Both the position numbers and the translations under genes were made by a program. The notes under the pieces were generated by a model that saw only the letters and a list, made by a program, of their open reading frames with translations, ran no database searches and was not told where the DNA came from. From Mumia sp. Pv4-285 (GTDB taxonomy: Bacteria; Actinomycetota; Actinomycetes; Propionibacteriales; Nocardioidaceae), in NCBI RefSeq assembly GCF_041320275.1, contig NZ_CP162023.1, forward strand, positions 2,046,001 through 2,110,000: DNA of 64,000 nt. Reading direction: 5' to 3'. Below, piece by piece: positions 23,353-30,675 of the stretch (the first letter of the stretch is position 1; each line of letters begins with the position of its first letter).

Positions 23353-24095
23353 GACGGCTCCTCAAGGGTCGTACGGGCGGCGGTCGGGATGAGCGCGGAC
23401 AGCTCCGCGCGATAGTCGGAGTAGGTCCTGCGCAGCGCGTCGCCCGGCCAGTCGGCGGGTTGCAGCGCTGGGGGCAGGACGGGATCGGAGAGCAGATGAC
23501 GCACGACGGCGGCCATCGTCGCGAAGCGGACGGCAGGCTCCACGGCGCTCGCGATCAGAGTGAGCAGATCCTTTCCCTGCTCCGACCAGGCCGAGAGGTC
23601 CCACAGGTCACCGGCGAGCTCAGACGGATCGTCGTCCGGTCGGGCGAGGAACCGTCGGGTGGTTGCGGCGAGATGCGACGGCCAGGGGCGGTCCAGGTTG
23701 GCGGGGCGCATCCACAGGCCCTCGCGCAGCTCGGCCAGTCGGAGGGTGGTCAGCTCGGTCCTGAGCGCTGCGCGATCGGCGGGCTGCCGACGGACCGCCG
23801 TCACGACGGCCAGCTCCCAGGAACCGTCCCAGTCGACCGTGACCGGCTCCACGGCGGAGTCCTGCCTGCGCTGACGCTCCAGCAACCGCTCGGGCAGCGC
23901 GTACGTGCGGCCGGTCCGTACGAGGTCGCCCGCGGTGACCATGCGGGAGACCGCCACGCGCGTGGTGGCCTCGGAGATCCCCAGCGACTCCATCGCCGAG
24001 ACGAGGTCCCGCACCGGGAGTGCTGGGGGGTGCGAGCCCAGGAGGAGGCTCAACACGGCGGAGCGCGATGAGACAGGGCGAACGGTGGCGAGCAC
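23349..24095 (-). CDS. PaaX-family transcriptional regulator
   Basis: A 248-residue regulator. The N-terminal winged helix has LVSAMESLGISEATTRVAVS and MVTAGDLVRTGRTYALPERL. The middle PaaX domain starts with DGSWELAVVTAVRRQPADRA and contains LREGLWMRPANLDRPWP, and a PaaX C-terminal domain follows. The founding member represses phenylacetate catabolism and responds to phenylacetyl-CoA. No paa genes are visible here, so the effector may be a different CoA ester linked to the coupled dehydrogenase. The GTG start lies 6 nt after a TAATGT box, indicating a leaderless transcript. Confidence 0.86.
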   Translation of the reverse strand: MLATVRPVSSRSAVLSLLLGSHPPALPVRDLVSAMESLGISEATTRVAVSRMVTAGDLVRTGRTYALPERLLERQRRQDSAVEPVTVDWDGSWELAVVTAVRRQPADRAALRTELTTLRLAELREGLWMRPANLDRPWPSHLAATTRRFLARPDDDPSELAGDLWDLSAWSEQGKDLLTLIASAVEPAVRFATMAAVVRHLLSDPVLPPALQPADWPGDALRRTYSDYRAELSALIPTAARTTLEEPS

Positions 24096-24101
24096 GCGGC
24101 C

Positions 24102-24107
24102 ACATTA
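24102..24107 (-). promoter_or_regulatory. Putative -10 box (TAATGT) for the PaaX/AidB-like operon
   Basis: TAATGT on the minus strand ends 6 nt before GTG 24095. The promoter region is shared, back to back, with the exported protein at 24206. Confidence 0.45.
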
Positions 24108-24205
24108 CAAGACTGGAACGCGTGTGTGCAACTCGTAAGGTTTGAGGTCGACGTCATCCCGCAACCCCGGTCCGGGTGACCCCGGGGCAGGCGCAGGCTG
24201 ACCGC

Positions 24206-24832
24206 ATGAAGCTCACCCGCACTGCCGCGCTCGTCGCCGGAGGCGTCGTGCTCGGTCTCGTTGCCGGCGGAACCGCCACCGCGGTCGCCGTGTCCTCCGC
24301 CAAGGCCGTCAAGGTCTGTGTCACGAAGTCCGGCGTCGTCCGCGCGGCGGACGCGAGGGGGAAGTGCCCGAAGGCGACCAAGAAGCGGGCGATCGCCGTA
24401 CGCGGTCCGGCCGGCTTGCGCGGCGCCCCGGGCGTACGCGGTCCGGCGGGCACCGCAGCCTCGGTACGTGCCTGGTCGGCACCGCCCGCCTCGTACGTGC
24501 CGGTGGACGGCTACGACGTCGCCATCAGCAGCCTCACGCTCCCGGCGGGCTCGTACGTCGTCTCGGCGAGCGTGGACATCGAGAACTTCGGGGTTCCGAC
24601 CGGCTACATGGGCGGGATCTCCGTCGTCTCGTGCGCCATCCCCGGCTACGAGACGTCATCGTTCTACCTGTCGCCGAACGGCACCTACGTCAGCGAGCCC
24701 GAGTCGCTGTCGCTGGACTCGACCGTCGAGCACGCAGGTGGCCCGCTCGTGCTCCGTTGCAGTCGCGTGTGGAACCCGGCGCGGGTCAAGATGGCGGCGT
24801 TGACGGCCACGAAGGTCGGAGCGATCGGCTGA
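24206..24832 (+). CDS. Exported protein with a short collagen-like Gly-X-Y stretch
   Basis: A 208-residue preprotein. Residues 1-33 form a signal peptide (KLTRTAALVAGGVVLGLVAG). A basic stretch with CVTKSGVVRAADARGKCPK (two Cys about 18 residues apart) is followed by RGPAGLRGAPGVRGPAGT, five Gly-X-Y triplets like collagen. The remaining about 115 residues read as a beta-sandwich (LPAGSYVVSASVDIEN, CAIPGY, LVLRCSRVW). This layout is common in actinobacterial surface proteins of unknown role. ATG 24206 directly precedes the signal peptide; a weak CAGGCT box lies 6 nt upstream. Function is not predictable. Confidence 0.7.
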   Translation: MKLTRTAALVAGGVVLGLVAGGTATAVAVSSAKAVKVCVTKSGVVRAADARGKCPKATKKRAIAVRGPAGLRGAPGVRGPAGTAASVRAWSAPPASYVPVDGYDVAISSLTLPAGSYVVSASVDIENFGVPTGYMGGISVVSCAIPGYETSSFYLSPNGTYVSEPESLSLDSTVEHAGGPLVLRCSRVWNPARVKMAALTATKVGAIG

Positions 24833-24860
24833 GGGCTCACACTGTCACCTCAACGAAGAA

Positions 24861-24885
24861 GGCTCCCGGCGCGATGCCGGGAGCC
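24861..24885. terminator. Strong hairpin terminator between the exported protein gene and tRNA-Val
   Basis: A perfect 10-bp stem GGCTCCCGGC/GCCGGGAGCC with a 5-nt loop. It lies downstream of the plus-strand gene ending at 24832 and of the minus-strand tRNA cluster, so it probably serves both. No T-tract is present, which is usual in high-GC actinobacteria. Confidence 0.7.
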
Positions 24886-24896
24886 TGCTGTCGTGC

Positions 24897-24971
24897 TGGT
24901 GGGCGATACTGGGTTTGAACCAGTGACCTCTTCCGTGTCAGGGAAGCGCGCTACCGCTGCGCCAATCGCCC
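24897..24971 (-). tRNA. tRNA-Val (anticodon GAC), CCA encoded
   Basis: The minus strand folds as a standard tRNA: acceptor GGGCGAT/ATCGCCC, anticodon stem CTTCC/GGAAG around loop CTGACAC (anticodon GAC, valine), T arm ACTGG/CCAGT with TTCAAAC. The discriminator A at 24900 is followed by an encoded CCA (24897-24899). It is the last gene of a three-tRNA minus-strand cluster and is nearly identical in body to tRNA-Val(CAC) at 26216. Confidence 0.95.
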
Positions 24972-25008
24972 GTGGTCCTTGCGGACCTGGAGCCGTGGGC
25001 CCCCATCG

Positions 25009-25079
25009 AGGTGGAGACGGGATTTGAACCCGTGTACACGGATTTGCAGTCCGTTGCCTCGCCTCTCGGCCACTCCACC
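25009..25079 (-). tRNA. tRNA-Cys (anticodon GCA)
   Basis: Minus-strand cloverleaf with acceptor GGTGGAG/CTCCACC, anticodon loop CTGCAAA (GCA, cysteine) in stem GGA/TCC context, and T loop TTCAAAT. CCA is not encoded. It is the middle gene of the Gly-Cys-Val cluster. Confidence 0.93.
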
Positions 25080-25123
25080 GGACATCTCACGATGTCTGAG
25101 AAGGGGCCCGGAGACCCACTCCG

Positions 25124-25195
25124 AGCGGACGACGGGATTCGAACCCGCGACCCTCACCTTGGCAAGGTGATGCTCTACCACTGAGCCACGTCCGC
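25124..25195 (-). tRNA. tRNA-Gly (anticodon GCC)
   Basis: Minus-strand cloverleaf with acceptor GCGGACG/CGTCCGC, anticodon stem CACCT/AGGTG around loop TGCCA (anticodon GCC, glycine), and T loop TTCGAAT. It is the first gene of the cluster. CCA is not encoded. Confidence 0.94.
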
Positions 25196-25276
25196 GCGCT
25201 GCCGGGCTTCCCCGGCTGCGAGAGAAACATTAGCGGATGGGTCGGAGGGGTCCAAACTGGGGGTCCTCCGGCGCGT

Positions 25277-25282
25277 TAACGT
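25277..25282 (+). promoter_or_regulatory. Putative -10 box (TAACGT) for the class IV aminotransferase-fold gene
   Basis: TAACGT ends 6 nt before ATG 25289, consistent with a leaderless mRNA. Confidence 0.45.
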
Positions 25283-25288
25283 GACGGT

Positions 25289-26122
25289 ATGCGCGCATGG
25301 ATCAACGGCAGAACCCTCGATTCCCCGGACGAACCCGCCCTCGGCGTCCTCGATCACGGCCTCGTGGTGGGCGACGGCGTCTTCGAGACGGTGAAGATCA
25401 CCGACGGTGTCCCGTTCGCTCTCACTCGTCATCTGGAGCGCCTCGCACGCTCCGCGTCAGGCCTCGGGATCGGTGAGCCGGACCTCGATCTCGTACGTGC
25501 GGGGGTGGCGGCGACGATCGACGGCCAGGACCTTCCCTTCGGCCGGATCCGCATCACGGTGACCTCCGGGCGCGGTCCGCTCGGGTCTCCCCGCGGACAC
25601 CAGGGCCAGACACTTGTGGTCGTCACGGAGCCCGCCGTACGCCCGGACCCGACGACCGCGATCGCGACCGTGCCCTGGGCTCGCAACGAGCGCGGAGCGC
25701 TGAGCGGCCTCAAGACGACCTCGTACGCGGAGAATGCGCTCATGGTCGAGCACGCGATCCGCCACGGTGCGTCCGAGGCCGTGATGGCGAACACCGCGGG
25801 CCTCCTCTGCGAGGGGACGGGGTCCTGCATCTTCTACGTGCTGGACGGTCAGCTCGTGACACCGACGCTCGAGTCGGGCTGCCTCGCGGGCGTCACGCGC
25901 GCTCTCGTGCTCGAGTGGTGCCGCGACGAGATCGACGTCGTCGAGCGCGATGCTCCGATCGAGGTGCTGCAGGACGCCAGCGAGGCGTTCCTCGCCGGCA
26001 CGACGCGTGACGTGCAGGGGATCCACCGCGTCGACGACCGCGATCTGCCTGCCCCGGGACCGGTCACGGAGCTGGCGGCGAAGATCTTCGCGCGACGGGC
26101 TGCGGAGCAGGTCGACCCGTGA
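25289..26122 (+). CDS. pabC: Aminodeoxychorismate lyase-like PLP enzyme (class IV aminotransferase fold)
   Basis: A 277-residue fold-type IV PLP enzyme. It begins MRAWINGRTLD and has GDGVFETVKI (substrate-site loop), FGRIRITVTSG, the catalytic Lys in LKTTSYAENALMV, then ANTAGLLCEGTGSCIF (phosphate-binding region) and GCLAGVTRALVLEW. The motifs fit 4-amino-4-deoxychorismate lyase, which makes p-aminobenzoate for folate. D-amino acid or branched-chain transaminases share the fold, so the exact reaction is tentative. No pabA/pabB is in the window. It is a single gene between two tRNA loci and has a leaderless-type promoter. Confidence 0.75.
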   Translation: MRAWINGRTLDSPDEPALGVLDHGLVVGDGVFETVKITDGVPFALTRHLERLARSASGLGIGEPDLDLVRAGVAATIDGQDLPFGRIRITVTSGRGPLGSPRGHQGQTLVVVTEPAVRPDPTTAIATVPWARNERGALSGLKTTSYAENALMVEHAIRHGASEAVMANTAGLLCEGTGSCIFYVLDGQLVTPTLESGCLAGVTRALVLEWCRDEIDVVERDAPIEVLQDASEAFLAGTTRDVQGIHRVDDRDLPAPGPVTELAAKIFARRAAEQVDP

Positions 26123-26173
26123 CCGAGGACGACGCCGGAGCGCCAGACCCGGGTTTCGGCGGAGGCTGCCGCG

Positions 26174-26184
26174 TACGCTAGTCT
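26174..26184 (+). promoter_or_regulatory. Putative promoter of tRNA-Val(CAC)
   Basis: Two overlapping -10-like hexamers, TACGCT and TAGTCT, lie about 32-37 nt upstream of the mature tRNA 5' end. This is suitable for a short precursor leader. Confidence 0.4.
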
Positions 26185-26215
26185 CTGTGTCGTCCTGCTA
26201 GCGGGACGACCGAGC

Positions 26216-26287
26216 GGGCGATTGGCGCAGTGGTAGCGCGCTTCGTTCACACCGAAGAGGTCACTGGTTCGAACCCAGTATCGCCCA
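26216..26287 (+). tRNA. tRNA-Val (anticodon CAC)
   Basis: Acceptor GGGCGAT/ATCGCCC, anticodon stem CTTCG/CGAAG around loop TTCACAC (anticodon CAC, valine), T arm ACTGG/CCAGT with TTCGAAC, discriminator A. CCA is not encoded (the next bases are CCG). It is followed by a strong hairpin. Confidence 0.95.
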
Positions 26288-26293
26288 CCGCTA

Positions 26294-26326
26294 CGAAGGC
26301 CGGTGCCCCATGGGCATCGGCCTTCG
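26294..26326 (+). terminator. Terminator of tRNA-Val(CAC)
   Basis: An almost perfect 15-bp stem (arms 26294-26308 and 26312-26326, one G-T pair) with a 3-nt loop starts 7 nt after the tRNA. It separates tRNA transcription from the LuxR gene at 26359. Confidence 0.8.
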
Positions 26327-26358
26327 CCGTTGTCCCGCCGTGGGGCGACAATGTCGTC

Positions 26359-27975
26359 ATGACGGATCACGTCATCGACGGCCGTGTGATGTTCGACCGG
26401 CGCGCGTGGGCCGGGGCGTTCGCCGCACTGTCGATGGCTGACCGCGAGGCACCTCTCGCACCGGACGACCTCGAGCTGCTGGCCATGGCCGCGTATCTGG
26501 TCGGCCGGTTCGACGACGGCGTCGCCTGCTGGGAACGGGTGTATCAGGTCTGCCGCGACGAGCCCGACGTGACGCCGGCGACCCGGGCCGCCTTCTGGCT
26601 GGCGTTCGTGCTCCTCAACGACGGCGAGCTCGCCCGTGGCGCCGCCTGGGTCCACCGGGCGCAACGGTTGCTGGACAGGAACCCGGTCGACTGCGTCGAG
26701 CGTGGGTACGTCGCGTACTGCGCGGCCCTGCGCTGCGTCTTCGACGGAGACCCGGCAGGAGCGGCGCCAGACTTCGGTGCTGCTGCTGCGGCCGGGGAGA
26801 GGTTCGGGAACGACGAGCTGGTGGCGCTGGCACAGGTGGGCCGCGGTCGCTGCCTGATCCGTACGGGCGAGGTCGCCGCCGGAATGGCGCTCCTCGACGA
26901 GGCGATGTCGACCGTTCTCCTGGGCGCGGTCTCCCCGGTCGCGGTGGGAGACCTCTACTGCACGGTCATCGACGGGTGCCGGGAGGTGTTCGACGTCCGA
27001 CGCGCCCAGGAGTGGACGGCGGCGTTGAGCCGCTGGTGCGACGCGCAGCCCGACCTGGTCCTGTACCGAGGTCAGTGCCTGGTCCACCGTGCCGAGCTCA
27101 TGCTGCTGGGTGGGCTGTGGCCGCAGGCCCGCGTCGAGGCGGAGCGGGCGTGCGAACGGCTCGCGCGTCCGCGGAGCCAGCCCGCCCTCGGTGCCGCGTA
27201 CTACGTCCGGGCAGAGCTCCATCGGATGCGCGGGGAGCAGACCGAGGCGGAGTCGGGGTACCGGCGGGCGCACGCGGCGGGCCGCGAGCCGCAGCCCGGT
27301 CTCGCGCTCCTGCGGCTCGCCCAGGGGCGCACCGCGGAGGCGGCGTCGGCGCTCGTCCGAGGACTCGAGGAGGCGCGTTCCGACCCTCTGACGAGAGCGC
27401 GACTGCTGGGTCCCTACGTCGAGGTGGCCCTCGCCACGGGTGACGTCGCGTCGGCGCGCGAGAGCGCGGAGGAGCTGGCCGGCATCGCCTCGGCCTCGCA
27501 CAGCCCGTACCTCGACGCCACCTCGGCGTACGCACGCGGGTCGGTGCTTCTCGCCGAAGGAGAGGCAGGCGAGGCGCTCCCGCTGCTACGCGGTGCTCGG
27601 GCAGGCTGGGTCGAGCTGGAGGCGCCGTACGAAGCCGCTCGCACACGCATCCTGGTCGCGCGGGCGTGCGGGCTGCTGGGCGACCAGGACAGCGCCGGAC
27701 GGGAGCTGAGCGCCGCTCGGACGGAGCTGGCCGGTCTCGGCGCCCTGAGCGACGTCGAGCGACGGCGTGACGGTCCGCGCCTTGACGGCCTGACACCGCG
27801 TGAGCATGAGGTGCTGCGCGAGCTGGCGACGGGGAAGACGAACCGGGCAGTCGCATCCGCCCTGTTCATCAGTGAGAAGACCGCCGCATCGCACGTCAGC
27901 AACATCTTGCGGAAGCTCGGCCTCGAGTCGCGTGCCGCGGCGACGGCGTACGCCCATCAGCACCACCTGCTGTAG
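26359..27975 (+). CDS. TPR-containing LuxR-family regulator (first paralogue)
   Basis: A 538-residue regulator. Nearly the whole length before the C-terminus is TPR-like helical repeats (for example ELLAMAAYLVGRFDDGVACW, LALAQVGRGRC-type pairs, TEAESGYRRAHAAG). The C-terminal LuxR domain reads LTPREHEVLRELATGKTNRA, then EKTAASHVSNILRKLGLES. There is no Walker A motif, so it is not an ATP-dependent LAL. It is clearly homologous to the protein at 28988: both have an LYCxVIDxC motif, a RAQEWTxAL motif and a YRGxCLVHRAE motif at matching positions. A weak GACAAT box lies 6 nt before the ATG. The gene between the paralogues encodes a methyltransferase. Confidence 0.85.
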   Translation: MTDHVIDGRVMFDRRAWAGAFAALSMADREAPLAPDDLELLAMAAYLVGRFDDGVACWERVYQVCRDEPDVTPATRAAFWLAFVLLNDGELARGAAWVHRAQRLLDRNPVDCVERGYVAYCAALRCVFDGDPAGAAPDFGAAAAAGERFGNDELVALAQVGRGRCLIRTGEVAAGMALLDEAMSTVLLGAVSPVAVGDLYCTVIDGCREVFDVRRAQEWTAALSRWCDAQPDLVLYRGQCLVHRAELMLLGGLWPQARVEAERACERLARPRSQPALGAAYYVRAELHRMRGEQTEAESGYRRAHAAGREPQPGLALLRLAQGRTAEAASALVRGLEEARSDPLTRARLLGPYVEVALATGDVASARESAEELAGIASASHSPYLDATSAYARGSVLLAEGEAGEALPLLRGARAGWVELEAPYEAARTRILVARACGLLGDQDSAGRELSAARTELAGLGALSDVERRRDGPRLDGLTPREHEVLRELATGKTNRAVASALFISEKTAASHVSNILRKLGLESRAAATAYAHQHHLL

Positions 27976-27987
27976 GCGCACTCGGTA

Positions 27988-28031
27988 GTTCTCCTGATAC
28001 ATGGGTCGGTCAATCGGGCTGTTCTCCTGAT
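27988..28031 (+). promoter_or_regulatory. Pair of 11-bp direct repeats upstream of the methyltransferase gene
   Basis: GTTCTCCTGAT occurs at 27988-27998 and again at 28021-28031, 33 bp apart. That is about three helical turns, so both would face the same side of DNA. They lie in the gap between a TPR-LuxR gene and the methyltransferase, and may be an operator for one of the two LuxR paralogues. This is inference from position. Confidence 0.4.
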
Positions 28032-28089
28032 GCGACGCCCGCCCTGGCCGCGCTTGGCTGGGCAGACCACTCAACGAAGGAGACCAGCC

Positions 28090-28962
28090 ATGGCTCACCA
28101 GCAAGGGGTGTCCGATCCGCCCCACGACGAGATCGCACCGCCGGAGGCGTGGGACGCGATCGCAGCCGGGTACGCCACCTTCGTCGCGCCGGGGGAGGAG
28201 CCGCTGTCGACCGCCGCGCTCTCCCTGGTCGAGCTTGCGCCCGGCGAGCTGTTCCTCGACGTCGCCGCCGGTCCGGGCGGGCTCACCCCGGCAGCGGCCA
28301 AGCTGGGCGCGAGGGTCGTGGCGACCGACTGGGCGCCGGCGATGCTTGCACATCTCGAGGCGCGGATCCACGCCGAGGGCCTGACCGACGTGGTGACCCG
28401 GGTCATGGACGCGCACGCGCTGGATCTCGACGACGACCGGTTCGACGTGGTCGGCTCGCAGTTCGGGGTGATGCTCGTCCCGGATCAGCCGCAGGCGCTG
28501 AGCGAGATGGTCCGGGTGACGAGACCTGGCGGACGGGTGCTCGTGGTCGCCTACGGATCGCCCGCCGAGTACGAGGCACTGCAGTTCTTCATCGCCGCGC
28601 TCCGGTCCGTCGACCCCGACTTCGACGGTCTGCCCGATCCTCCGCCGCTGGAGTTCCAGGTCTCTGACCCGGACGTCCTGCGCGACAGGCTCACGAAGGC
28701 CGGGCTGCGCGAGGTGCGCGTGGACACCGCGCACGAGGAACGAGTCGACCTCCGGTCCGGTGAAGAGTGCTGGAACTGGGTCACCAATGGCAACCCGATC
28801 GTGGGCGCGATCCTGGCCGACGTGGCGGAGGCGGATCAGGCCACCATGCGCGCCGTTCTCGACGGGATGGTTCGCGACCGTGCAGGCGCGGCCGAGAGTG
28901 CCGTTCTGACCGCTCCGGTCAACATCGGGTGGGGACGCAAGCCGAAACCGTCACTACCGTGA
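28090..28962 (+). CDS. Class I SAM-dependent methyltransferase
   Basis: A 290-residue methyltransferase of the UbiE/Methyltransf_11 type. SAM motif I is FLDVAAGPGGLTPAAAKLG, followed by VVATDWAPAML (acidic end of beta 2), MDAHALDLDDDRFDVVGSQF (motifs II/III) and MVRVTRPGGRVLVVAYG. The C-terminal half (about 170-290) is substrate-specific and not recognised. AAGGAGA precedes the ATG. It sits between two TPR-LuxR paralogues, with direct repeats in its leader, so it may be their regulated target. The substrate is unknown. Confidence 0.86.
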   Translation: MAHQQGVSDPPHDEIAPPEAWDAIAAGYATFVAPGEEPLSTAALSLVELAPGELFLDVAAGPGGLTPAAAKLGARVVATDWAPAMLAHLEARIHAEGLTDVVTRVMDAHALDLDDDRFDVVGSQFGVMLVPDQPQALSEMVRVTRPGGRVLVVAYGSPAEYEALQFFIAALRSVDPDFDGLPDPPPLEFQVSDPDVLRDRLTKAGLREVRVDTAHEERVDLRSGEECWNWVTNGNPIVGAILADVAEADQATMRAVLDGMVRDRAGAAESAVLTAPVNIGWGRKPKPSLP

Positions 28963-28975
28963 CCGCCGGCGGTCG

Positions 28976-28981
28976 TAGGCT
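28976..28981 (+). promoter_or_regulatory. Putative -10 box (TAGGCT) for the second TPR-LuxR gene
   Basis: TAGGCT ends 6 nt before GTG 28988, which also helps choose that GTG over the overlapping out-of-frame GTG at 28986. Confidence 0.45.
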
Positions 28982-28987
28982 GTCGGT

Positions 28988-30559
28988 GTGCCGGACTGGC
29001 CCGCTGAGTACGAGACGTTGCGCGACGCCGACCGGGGGCACGACCTGCCGGCCGAGGACCTCGAGCGTCTGGCCGTCGCCGCGTTCATGCTCGGGCGCGA
29101 CGACGAGGTGGTGCCTCTGCGTGAGCGAGCCGTCCACGACTACGTGGCGACCGGCCGCCGTGCGGACGCCGTCCAGTGCGGCTTCTGGATCGGTTGGCAC
29201 CTGATGATGCTCGGCGAGGCATCGCAGGCTCAGGGGTGGGCGGCACGGCTGCGGCGGCTGGCGGACGACGACGACCTGCGGCTGCGAGGCATGCTGGCGC
29301 AGCAGGCAGCGGTCGCACGGATGTGGGCGGGTGAAGCCGGCGAGGCCCTTCCCGGGTTCGAGCGCGCGGTCGAGATCGCCGCGGCGGACGCCGACACCGA
29401 CCTGCTCGTCCTCGCGCTGCTCGGGCGTGCGCGATGCCTGCAGATGCTCGGCCACGACGACGAGTGCGCCCTCGTGATGGACGAGGCCATGACCTACGTC
29501 TCCGCAGGTCGCGTCCAGCCCCAGGTTGCCGGCCTCCTGTACTGCGCGGTCATCGACATGTGCATGGGCTGCTTCGACCTCGCGCGGGCTCAGGAGTGGA
29601 CGAAGGCGCTGACGACCTGGCTGGAGGAGCAGCGCGGTGCCGTCGCGTACCGCGGCACATGCCTGGTCCACCGCGCGGAGATCCTCCAGCTGCGAGGAGC
29701 CTGGGTGGAGGCCGCCGAGCAGGCGGGCCAGGCGTGCGTGGTGCTCGACGCACGTCCCGAACCTGCCGTCGCTGCCGCGCACTACCGGTTGGGCGAGCTC
29801 GCGCGCCTTCGTGGCCGGCTCGAGGAGGCGGAGGAGTCGTACCAGCGCGCTTCCGTCCTGGGGCTCGAGGTCCAGCCGGGGCTCGCGCTGCTCAGGCTGG
29901 CGCAGGGCAGGCCGGGCGCTGCGCTCGCGGGTCTGGACCGCGGGCTCGGGGAGCCGAGCGGTGATCCGAGGGCACGCCCGCTCCAGCTCGCGGCGCGGGT
30001 GGAGATCTGCCTCGCGACCGGGGAGGTCGCGGCCGCGGAGGAGACCGCGGCCGAGCTGGAGTCCCTCGGTGCCGACGATGCGCCGCCGTTCTTGCAGGCG
30101 ATCGGCGAGCACTGCGCCGGAGCGGTCCTCCTTGCGCGCGGTGACCCGCGGGCGGCGCTTCCGCGGCTGAGACGGGCGTGGTCGTTGTGGCGGGACGTGG
30201 GCGCTCCGTACGAGGCGGCGCGGGCCCGCGTCCTCGTGGCCCGCGCCTGTGAGGCTCTCGGAGACAACGACGCAGCCGTCATGGAGTCCGACGCAGCCCG
30301 CGCGGCGCTCGATCAGCTCGGCGCCGTGACCGATCCCGTCGGGCTGGCGCGGGACGCCGCGCAGGACGGACCGCTCTCGCCGCGCGAGCTGGAGGTTCTG
30401 AGGCTGATCGCGACGGGCGCGACGAACCGGGGGATCGCGGCGCAGCTCTTCCTCTCCGAGAAGACCGTCGCGCGTCACGTCAGCAACATCTTCGGCAAGC
30501 TCTCGCTGCCCAACCGCGCCGCCGCCACGGCGTACGCCTTCGAGCACCACCTCGTCTGA
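28988..30559 (+). CDS. TPR-containing LuxR-family regulator (second paralogue)
   Basis: A 523-residue regulator with the same plan as the protein at 26359: TPR-like helical repeats for most of its length, then a LuxR helix-turn-helix (LSPRELEVLRLIATGATNRG, then EKTVARHVSNIFGKLSLPNR) ending in AYAFEHHLV. There is no ATP-binding motif. The closely similar C-termini of the two proteins (YAHQHHLL and YAFEHHLV) suggest a duplication that trapped the methyltransferase between them. The effector and targets are unknown. The flavin monooxygenase 117 bp downstream is on the same strand with its own promoter-like box. Confidence 0.85.
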   Translation: MPDWPAEYETLRDADRGHDLPAEDLERLAVAAFMLGRDDEVVPLRERAVHDYVATGRRADAVQCGFWIGWHLMMLGEASQAQGWAARLRRLADDDDLRLRGMLAQQAAVARMWAGEAGEALPGFERAVEIAAADADTDLLVLALLGRARCLQMLGHDDECALVMDEAMTYVSAGRVQPQVAGLLYCAVIDMCMGCFDLARAQEWTKALTTWLEEQRGAVAYRGTCLVHRAEILQLRGAWVEAAEQAGQACVVLDARPEPAVAAAHYRLGELARLRGRLEEAEESYQRASVLGLEVQPGLALLRLAQGRPGAALAGLDRGLGEPSGDPRARPLQLAARVEICLATGEVAAAEETAAELESLGADDAPPFLQAIGEHCAGAVLLARGDPRAALPRLRRAWSLWRDVGAPYEAARARVLVARACEALGDNDAAVMESDAARAALDQLGAVTDPVGLARDAAQDGPLSPRELEVLRLIATGATNRGIAAQLFLSEKTVARHVSNIFGKLSLPNRAAATAYAFEHHLV

Positions 30560-30675
30560 CGCGCGATGCGTCGAGTGCGCAGAAATACCCATCGGCGCAG
30601 CATCCTCTGGGTCGTCTGCCCGAAGCGGCGTCGTGAGTCGCACCCCTAGCGTCGAGAGGACGACGAGGGGGAGCC

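Noticed and set aside
24897-26287. tRNA cluster as an integration site for a mobile element
   Set aside because: No integrase, excisionase or truncated tRNA copy lies nearby. The flanking genes are ordinary.
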